A stretch of 11,273 nt of DNA. Origin: Candidatus Poribacteria bacterium. Lineage in GTDB: Bacteria; Poribacteria; WGA-4E; WGA-3G. This document shows, piece by piece, positions 7,216-11,273 of this stretch; positions within the stretch are counted from its first letter, which is position 1, and each line of letters begins with the position of its first letter. The stretch is taken from the NCBI GenBank assembly GCA_028818995.1, contig JAPPMR010000547.1, forward strand, positions 1-11,273, written 5' to 3'. The notes under the pieces are model-generated. The model searched no databases, was not told the DNA's origin, and was given only the letters and a program-made list of their open reading frames with translations. A program made the translations under genes and the position numbers.

Positions 7216-8751
7216 ATGATATTACATATTATCAAACGAGAACTTTTTGACCACATCAATAGCCTGCGATTTGTCTTAACGACGGTAATACTTTTAGTCT
7301 TAATGTTTACAAACGCTTGGGTGCATATAAAAACACACCCTGAAAATGTGCGTAGATATTCCAACAATATCACCAGAAACCTTGACCAATTGAAAGATCG
7401 CGCAGAGTTGTACACGCTGATAAGAAAGGGACCAGGCAATCTCTACAAAAGTCCTGCTTCACTGTCCTTTATCGCCGATGGAGATGATGCTTACTTACCG
7501 AGTAATATATACAGTCCGGGGTCTTGGTCAAAATCAGGTTTTGGTGGTAGAGTCAGAAGCAATTGGTGGATCAGTTATGGCAGTGTGAATCCAGATGCGA
7601 AAGACCTCCGTCCACAAGCAACAAAGATAGATTGGGTATTTATTATCACCTATCTACTCTCTCTTATCCCACTCCTGTTTACATTCGACTCGTTTTCAGG
7701 TGAACGCGAACGAGGCACTCTGCGCTTGTGTCTGGCAAACCCAATTTCGCGCCCTACCTTATTAGTCGGTAAATTCTTAGGGACCTTGATAGCCATTCTC
7801 ATTCCTTTCGTTTTTGCTGTGTTGGTGAATCTTACTGTAATTTCCACAGATAGTTGGACACAACTGAATGCTATGGACTGGGGACGTTTAGGGATAATCC
7901 TGCTCATTGCAGTAAGTTATGCTGGCATCTTCATCGGATTGGGTTTGATGATTTCAGCGGGTACACGAGAACCTCGACTGAGCTTGATCGTTGTTCTGTT
8001 GATTTGGGTAACAGCGGTGGTTTTTGTTCCATCAACGCTTGGGACCCTTTCCACAAAATGGATGCCGCCTTTACAAACAAACGATCAATTTCAAGCCGCG
8101 AAAAAATTAGCACTTGACGAGAATGACACAGACTATAACGAGCAAATAATGAAAGTCAAACAGGAAAAACTTTCTGGCGCGCAAAGTAAACTTCAGCAAC
8201 TGGCGAAAATGTCACGCGAAAATGTGTCCCCTGAAGATATTAAAGCCGCTCAAGAAGCATATAATTCAGTATGGCAGAAAGATGGAAATGAAGAATTACA
8301 AATCAAGTCAGAATTTATTAAAAAAGATGTAGAAATCCGAGAACGTTTTAACCGTTCCCATTTAGACGCACAGACCGCTCAGATTCGGAGTGCGAGAGCG
8401 GCAACTCGATTTTCACCTGCAGCGATTGTCCAATACGCGCTTGAATCTATGGCTGGCACTGGTTTTAATCGTCACTTACAATTCTTAGACAACGTGCATC
8501 TTTACAAGAAACAATTTCGGCAATTTATTGTTGACATTGATAGAACAGACAACGAAAGCCTCCACCTTATCGGTATTCCTGAAGGCATGTCTAAGAAAAC
8601 GGTAACGATTGAAACGATCCCGAAATTTGAAGATAAAATCACCTTCAAGGATACGTTCAACTCCGCGACTCTGGATCTGCTTTTACTCGTCTTACTTCTC
8701 GTAGTATTTTTCTCTGGAGCGTTTCTTGTCTTTTTACGCACGGAGGTCTGA
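7216..8751 (+). CDS. ABC-2 type transporter permease (array member 5, diverged)
   Basis: The largest member of the array. Helices lie near 18-36, 138-158, 183-210, 222-247, 256-275 and 485-508. The cytoplasmic motif is FTFDSFSGERERGTLR at 155-170, followed by LANPISR, as in ABC-2 permeases. External loop 1 (about 37-137) is longer than in its neighbours and contains a tryptophan-containing insert around 100-122. The second external domain (about 276-484) has a lysine/glutamate/glutamine-rich, probably coiled stretch at 290-395 and then RFSPAAIVQYALESMAGTG at 398-416, the equivalent of the conserved T/S-P...Y block in the others. The end LRTEV follows the array-wide pattern. The ribosome site AAAGGAG at 7202-7208 sets the start. 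Substrate and ATPase partner are not identifiable here. Confidence 0.87.
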   Translation: MILHIIKRELFDHINSLRFVLTTVILLVLMFTNAWVHIKTHPENVRRYSNNITRNLDQLKDRAELYTLIRKGPGNLYKSPASLSFIADGDDAYLPSNIYSPGSWSKSGFGGRVRSNWWISYGSVNPDAKDLRPQATKIDWVFIITYLLSLIPLLFTFDSFSGERERGTLRLCLANPISRPTLLVGKFLGTLIAILIPFVFAVLVNLTVISTDSWTQLNAMDWGRLGIILLIAVSYAGIFIGLGLMISAGTREPRLSLIVVLLIWVTAVVFVPSTLGTLSTKWMPPLQTNDQFQAAKKLALDENDTDYNEQIMKVKQEKLSGAQSKLQQLAKMSRENVSPEDIKAAQEAYNSVWQKDGNEELQIKSEFIKKDVEIRERFNRSHLDAQTAQIRSARAATRFSPAAIVQYALESMAGTGFNRHLQFLDNVHLYKKQFRQFIVDIDRTDNESLHLIGIPEGMSKKTVTIETIPKFEDKITFKDTFNSATLDLLLLVLLLVVFFSGAFLVFLRTEV

Positions 8752-8763
8752 TTGCTATAAACT

Positions 8764-8900
8764 ATGGTGAATTATTGAAATAATTATACACTTCATTTGT
8801 AGGAGCGATCTCCGAATCGCGACCCAAACCACTCGTAGTCGGGAATCGGAGTTCCCTCCTACAGGTCAATAATGTCTAATTAATTCTAAAATCTACCATA
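8764..8900. mobile_element. MITE-like element, TIR family 1, second copy (133 bp)
   Basis: The body 8766-8898 is bounded by TA at 8764-8765 and 8899-8900. Counting inward from the TA, the ends TATGGTGAATTATTGAAATA and TATGGTAGATTTTAGAATTA (reverse complement of the right end) match at about 19 of 24 positions. The ends also match those of the 1536-1980 element. It consists almost wholly of the TIRs plus the 8799-8863 palindrome and has no coding capacity. Confidence 0.62.
8799..8863. repeat. TGTAGGAGCGA palindrome, copy C
   Basis: The arms 8799-8824 and 8838-8863 are complementary at 22 of 26 positions, with outermost TGTAGGAG and CTCCTACA. Unlike copies A and B, the inner blocks read CTCCGAATCGCGAC and GTCGGGAATCGGAG. 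It forms the core of the surrounding TA-flanked element. Confidence 0.75.
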
Positions 8901-8959
8901 ATCGACATTAAATGCTTTACATTTTCTGTTGATAAGCAAAGCAACGAAAGGAATTTATA

Positions 8960-9409
8960 ATGATAAAGTCTAACCGATCAATCATTTTTCTGATTATCCT
9001 CCTGTTGTCTATATCATTGATAATTTTCATCTTGGTCAAAGGAGAAATAGGATACTCGGAAATTATAAAAAGAAGTCCCCCCGCTGATCCTAACGGACAT
9101 TTAACAGTTGACATTGAGATCGGCACAATTAAGATTGAGTTCACAGATCGGTCTCTGGTTGAAATCAATATCAGAGAAAAATGGAAATCAAGATGGCTTA
9201 TGTTTCAACCGAAACCGACTAAATGGATTAAGGAAATGCTCAAGGATTTAGAGTTCACAATTACAGAAGAACCTCCAAATATCCGAATTGAAGGTAAATT
9301 CAAACGTGGGCGAGAACATTGGCAGGACGGATTAGAATGGTTGACGGTTCACGTACAGCTTAAGGTGCCGCGTGAATACGAGGTCATTTTAAATCCCACA
9401 TCTAAGTAA
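8960..9409 (+). CDS. Small membrane-anchored DUF4097-like protein
   Basis: 149 residues. A hydrophobic helix at about 8-26 with positive residues before it acts as a signal anchor or uncleaved signal; no lipobox cysteine is present. The rest is beta-strand-like: NGHLTVDIEIGTIKIEF at 45-61 and WLTVHVQLKVPREYEV at 127-142 resemble the N-terminal part of DUF4097 adhesin-like proteins, where a VP-x-x-Y-x-V strand leads into glycine-rich beta repeats. Here the protein stops seven residues later, so that repeat region is absent. A GAAAGGA ribosome site at 8946-8952 supports the start. It is paralogous to the next gene, with shared blocks EKWKS, MLKDLE, FKRG and WLTV. Family assignment is from pattern recognition only; function unknown. 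Confidence 0.78.
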   Translation: MIKSNRSIIFLIILLLSISLIIFILVKGEIGYSEIIKRSPPADPNGHLTVDIEIGTIKIEFTDRSLVEINIREKWKSRWLMFQPKPTKWIKEMLKDLEFTITEEPPNIRIEGKFKRGREHWQDGLEWLTVHVQLKVPREYEVILNPTSK

Positions 9410-9617
9410 AATATGCCCAAAAGTAATGCTTATCCACTTTTAAATTGCAGATAAAATAATATGAATCACAAATTCTGCTATTTTCAGCACGCCTTTCTTG
9501 TAGGAGTGAGCTCCAGCTCGCGACTTTTAGACAATTTATATGGAATAGCAGTAGTAAGTACAACCAACGGGTCATAGAACTCAAAGAGGCCCACAAACTC
9601 ACAAAAAGGAGCATAAT
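9410..9617. other. Spacer between the two DUF4097-like genes
   Basis: This 208-base spacer contains a single TGTAGGAG arm with its GAGCT/AGCTC hairpin (9499-9523) and the ribosome site AAAGGA at 9605-9610 for the next gene. I find no other gene and no clear promoter or terminator. Confidence 0.5.
9499..9523. repeat. TGTAGGAGCGA family half copy D
   Basis: TGTAGGAGTGAGCTCCAGCT followed by CGCGAC matches the left arm of copy B with one change in the arm, but no matching right arm is found downstream before the next gene. It is a single arm, so either a truncated copy or a stand-alone short hairpin. Confidence 0.65.
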
Positions 9618-10067
9618 ATGAAAAAATATAAACGCGTTATCATTCTCATTACCGTTTTCCTTATTATTACAGTGGTTAGCTGCACCAGGATCGTAACAGA
9701 TGAAATAAATATCGTGGACATGACACATAACCACTACAAAGTTGATCCGAAAGGGCAATTAATCGTTAATGCGGAGATTGGTGAGGTTTCTATTGAGAAA
9801 ACGGATCGCCTCACGGATCAAATTGACGTTGATATCAAAAAGGAGTGGAAATCGGGGATGATGTTTCAACCGAATTCGAAGCAATGGATTAAGGATATGC
9901 TCAAAGATTTGGAAGTTAAAATTAAACGCGACCCACCAGATGTACGGATTGACGTTAAATTCAAACGCGGAAAACAGCATTGGAAAGCGGGATTAAAGTG
10001 GTTGACGGTTAACATTGATCTTAAAGTGCCACGTCAATATAAAGTTGTTAATGCCACATCTAAGTGA
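9618..10067 (+). CDS. Small DUF4097-like lipoprotein
   Basis: 149 residues and a paralogue of the preceding gene. MKKYKR and a hydrophobic stretch at about 7-20 are followed by VVSC ending at residue 22, a good lipobox, so the mature protein is probably lipid-anchored and outside the cytoplasm. GQLIVNAEIGEVSIE, the MFQP and QWIKDMLKDLEVKI blocks, FKRGKQHW and WLTVNIDLKVPRQYKV line up with the neighbour, and the protein again ends (VNATSK) where DUF4097 beta repeats would start in longer relatives. The region between the lipobox and the first strand differs from the neighbour. The ATG at 9618 follows AAAGGA with seven bases between. Role unknown; a pair with one membrane-anchored and one lipid-anchored member suggests envelope partners, which is inference. 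Confidence 0.8.
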   Translation: MKKYKRVIILITVFLIITVVSCTRIVTDEINIVDMTHNHYKVDPKGQLIVNAEIGEVSIEKTDRLTDQIDVDIKKEWKSGMMFQPNSKQWIKDMLKDLEVKIKRDPPDVRIDVKFKRGKQHWKAGLKWLTVNIDLKVPRQYKVVNATSK

Positions 10068-10115
10068 GCAAGGACATGTATAAATAACTGATGTTGAATG
10101 TCTTAGAAGTAATAA

Positions 10116-10207
10116 TACCATTTCTAAATAATGATAGGACATTATTTCATAAATCGGTTGTCCGAATGCAACACCCTCTTCTGTAGGAGCGAGCTCCAGC
10201 TCGCGAC
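10116..10207. repeat. Left half of TIR family 2 element with palindrome half copy E
   Basis: TA at 10116-10117 is followed by CCATTTCTAAATAATGATAG. Over about 77 bases this is close to 90 percent identical to the left part of the element at 5023, with the TGTAGGAG block at the same 64-base offset (10182). It continues with the GCGAGCT/AGCTCGC hairpin at 10189-10204. No right end like the one at 5219-5230 is found, so this looks truncated or has a different right half. Confidence 0.68.
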
Positions 10208-10225
10208 CCACCGAATACCATACTG

Positions 10226-10243
10226 GAATGCCAAATGGCATTC
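10226..10243. repeat. Short GAATGCCA hairpin
   Basis: GAATGCCA and TGGCATTC are perfect 8-bp complements separated by two bases. There is no following T-run, so a terminator role is unsupported. Confidence 0.6.
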
Positions 10244-10397
10244 ATACCGTTGATTTGGCGCACGCTGCGTTGATTTGAACATCAAACGATTTTACAGACT
10301 GGAAATGTTGGGTTTCACCTTCGGTTCAACCAACCTACGGGATTTATCAAACTCACGTTAATTTAGAATTTCACATTTTTTTCACGTTATGCACCCT

Positions 10398-10426
10398 TTT
10401 CCCCTTCAAATTGTATCATGTATAGT
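10398..10426 (+). promoter_or_regulatory. Possible sigma-70-like promoter for the sigma factor gene
   Basis: TATAGT at 10421-10426 matches the -10 consensus at five of six positions. TTTCCC at 10398-10403 is a weak -35, with 17 bases between them. It lies 30 bases before ATG 10456. Chance occurrence in AT-rich DNA is quite possible, and an ECF-type autoregulated promoter could equally lie here. Confidence 0.28.
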
Positions 10427-10455
10427 CGTAAACCAATTTATTGTGGAGGAATCTG

Positions 10456-11273
10456 ATGGAAAAAGACGATGTTGAATTAGTTCACAACATTTTGTCTGGC
10501 GATGACACAGCGTTCAATACTTTAGTCGAAAAATACCAAAAGAATGTCCACGCGATGGCGTGGCAGAGAATTGGAGATTTTCACATTGCTGAAGAAATTA
10601 CCCAAGATGTCTTCCTACAGGCTTATGAGAAACTGTCTACGCTAAAAGACCCGGATAAGTTTGTAAGATGGCTTTATGTAATTGCCAAGCGGCGTTGTAC
10701 ACGCTGGCTCCAAAGAGAAAAGCCTGCAATGCTATCTTTAGATGCCACCGATAAAGCAGACTTGGAGAAATTCGCTTTTGCAAACTATGTTGCAGAACAA
10801 CGTGAGGAGAAAGCAGCAGAGCAGTACCGCGAAATTGTTAATAACCTTTTGGAAAAACTACCTGAGAACCAACGGACAGTGGTAGTGCTCTATTATCTTC
10901 ATGAAATGACATCCGAAGCAATTAGCAAACTTCTGAGCGTATCTATCAACACGATTAAGAGTAGACTCAGACGCGCACGACAACGTTTGAAGGAGGAAGA
11001 ACTGATGATTTGTGAAACTCTTGGCAGCATTGAACCCCCTATTGACTTAACCCATCATGTATTTTGTGATAGCATGGAATTCAAAGCGGGCACACCATAT
11101 TTTGAAGACGAGGATACAGAGTATACCGGACCGCAAACCGTGAAAGCATTGATGAGCACCTTTGACACGGAGTTTGACCGTTATGTTGTAAAAATCACAG
11201 TGGGTATAGTTGAAGGCAAATCAAGCAGTCTCACAATTGATGAGATAGATAAACGGTATCCACGGACCCAGTG
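10456..11273 (+). CDS. ECF RNA polymerase sigma factor with C-terminal extension (partial, runs off the end)
   Basis: Open from ATG 10456 to the window end: 272 complete codons and no stop. GGAGGA at 10445-10450 is a good ribosome site. Sigma-2 spans about residues 18-85: AEEITQDVFLQAYEKL (45-60) is region 2.2, which binds core polymerase, and FVRWLYVIAKRRC (69-81) is region 2.4, which reads the -10 element. Sigma-4 spans about 132-181: LPENQRTVVVLYYLHEMTSE (135-154) leads into the helix-turn-helix SVSINTIKSRLRRARQRL (161-178), which reads the -35. A usual ECF factor would end soon after this; here at least 90 more residues follow (182 on), mildly acidic and containing cysteines at 186 and 204, with no domain I recognise. 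No anti-sigma gene is visible in the window. It may control the upstream locus or be unrelated to it. Confidence 0.92.
   Translation, partial: MEKDDVELVHNILSGDDTAFNTLVEKYQKNVHAMAWQRIGDFHIAEEITQDVFLQAYEKLSTLKDPDKFVRWLYVIAKRRCTRWLQREKPAMLSLDATDKADLEKFAFANYVAEQREEKAAEQYREIVNNLLEKLPENQRTVVVLYYLHEMTSEAISKLLSVSINTIKSRLRRARQRLKEEELMICETLGSIEPPIDLTHHVFCDSMEFKAGTPYFEDEDTEYTGPQTVKALMSTFDTEFDRYVVKITVGIVEGKSSSLTIDEIDKRYPRTQ

Larger units (their letters stand above)
10068..10455. other. Repeat-rich spacer upstream of the sigma factor gene
   Basis: This 388-base spacer with no supported gene holds, in order, a half copy of the family 2 element (10116-10207), a short GAATGCCA/TGGCATTC hairpin (10226-10243), a GTAGGTT-type repeat segment (10307-10340) and a possible promoter (10398-10426). 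The ribosome site GGAGGA at 10445-10450 serves the sigma factor. Confidence 0.55.

Noticed and set aside
7854..8117. Plus-strand open frame of 87 codons inside permease 5
   Set aside because: It lies wholly inside a strongly supported permease gene, in another frame, with no ribosome site.
8916..8940. Promoter before the first DUF4097-like gene based on TTTACA at 8916-8921
   Set aside because: No acceptable -10 hexamer occurs 16-18 bases downstream.
9387..9480. Frameshifted remainder of a longer DUF4097 protein after the first small gene
   Set aside because: The region after the stop shows no glycine-rich beta-repeat coding in the frame I read, and the second paralogue ends at the same point.
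9402..9758. Minus-strand open frame of 118 codons between and over the DUF4097-like genes
   Set aside because: It overlaps the signal sequence region of a well-supported plus-strand gene; the hydrophobic look comes from the opposite strand of that region.

Overview
The window looks like a piece of an uncultivated, environmental bacterial genome. Moderate GC content, an array of paralogous ABC-2 permeases, an ECF sigma factor with a C-terminal extension, and intergenic palindromes built on TGTAGGAGCGA together resemble Candidatus Poribacteria. That assignment rests on recognition, not on a search. All eight genes I support are on the + strand.

Region 1 (20-8751) is an array of five ABC-2 type permease genes of 469, 471, 470, 491 and 511 codons. 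The first three are close paralogues: their untranslated flanks are also related, so they arose by tandem duplication of a gene-plus-spacer unit. The last two are more diverged members of the same architecture. Each protein has one N-terminal membrane helix, a first extracytoplasmic loop, four helices carrying a cytoplasmic FDA-x-x-GERE-x-GTLR motif, a large second extracytoplasmic domain, and a final helix. No ATP-binding subunit is encoded here. The partner ATPase must be elsewhere, possibly just upstream, since the window opens only 19 bases before the first permease.

Region 2 (8960-10067) holds two paralogous 149-codon genes for small exported proteins. One is anchored by an N-terminal helix and the other is a probable lipoprotein. 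Both resemble the N-terminal part of DUF4097-type adhesin-like beta proteins and stop where the repetitive beta part would normally begin.

Region 3 (10456-end) is an ECF RNA polymerase sigma factor gene. Sigma-2 and sigma-4 are complete, but the gene runs off the window inside a C-terminal extension.

The spacers are unusually structured. Three are explained by small elements flanked by TA with imperfect terminal inverted repeats, i.e. MITE-like. One TIR family sits at 1536-1980 and 8766-8898; a second sits at 5023-5228, with a half copy at 10118. The 1536-1980 element lies in a duplicated spacer whose other copy (3448-3603) serves as a natural empty site. Several of these elements enclose the same TGTAGGAGCGA palindrome, and other intergenic palindromes sit between genes 4 and 5 and upstream of the sigma gene.

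The five permeases, two surface proteins and sigma factor could form a cell-envelope export or stress-response locus. That functional link is inference from proximity and orientation only.
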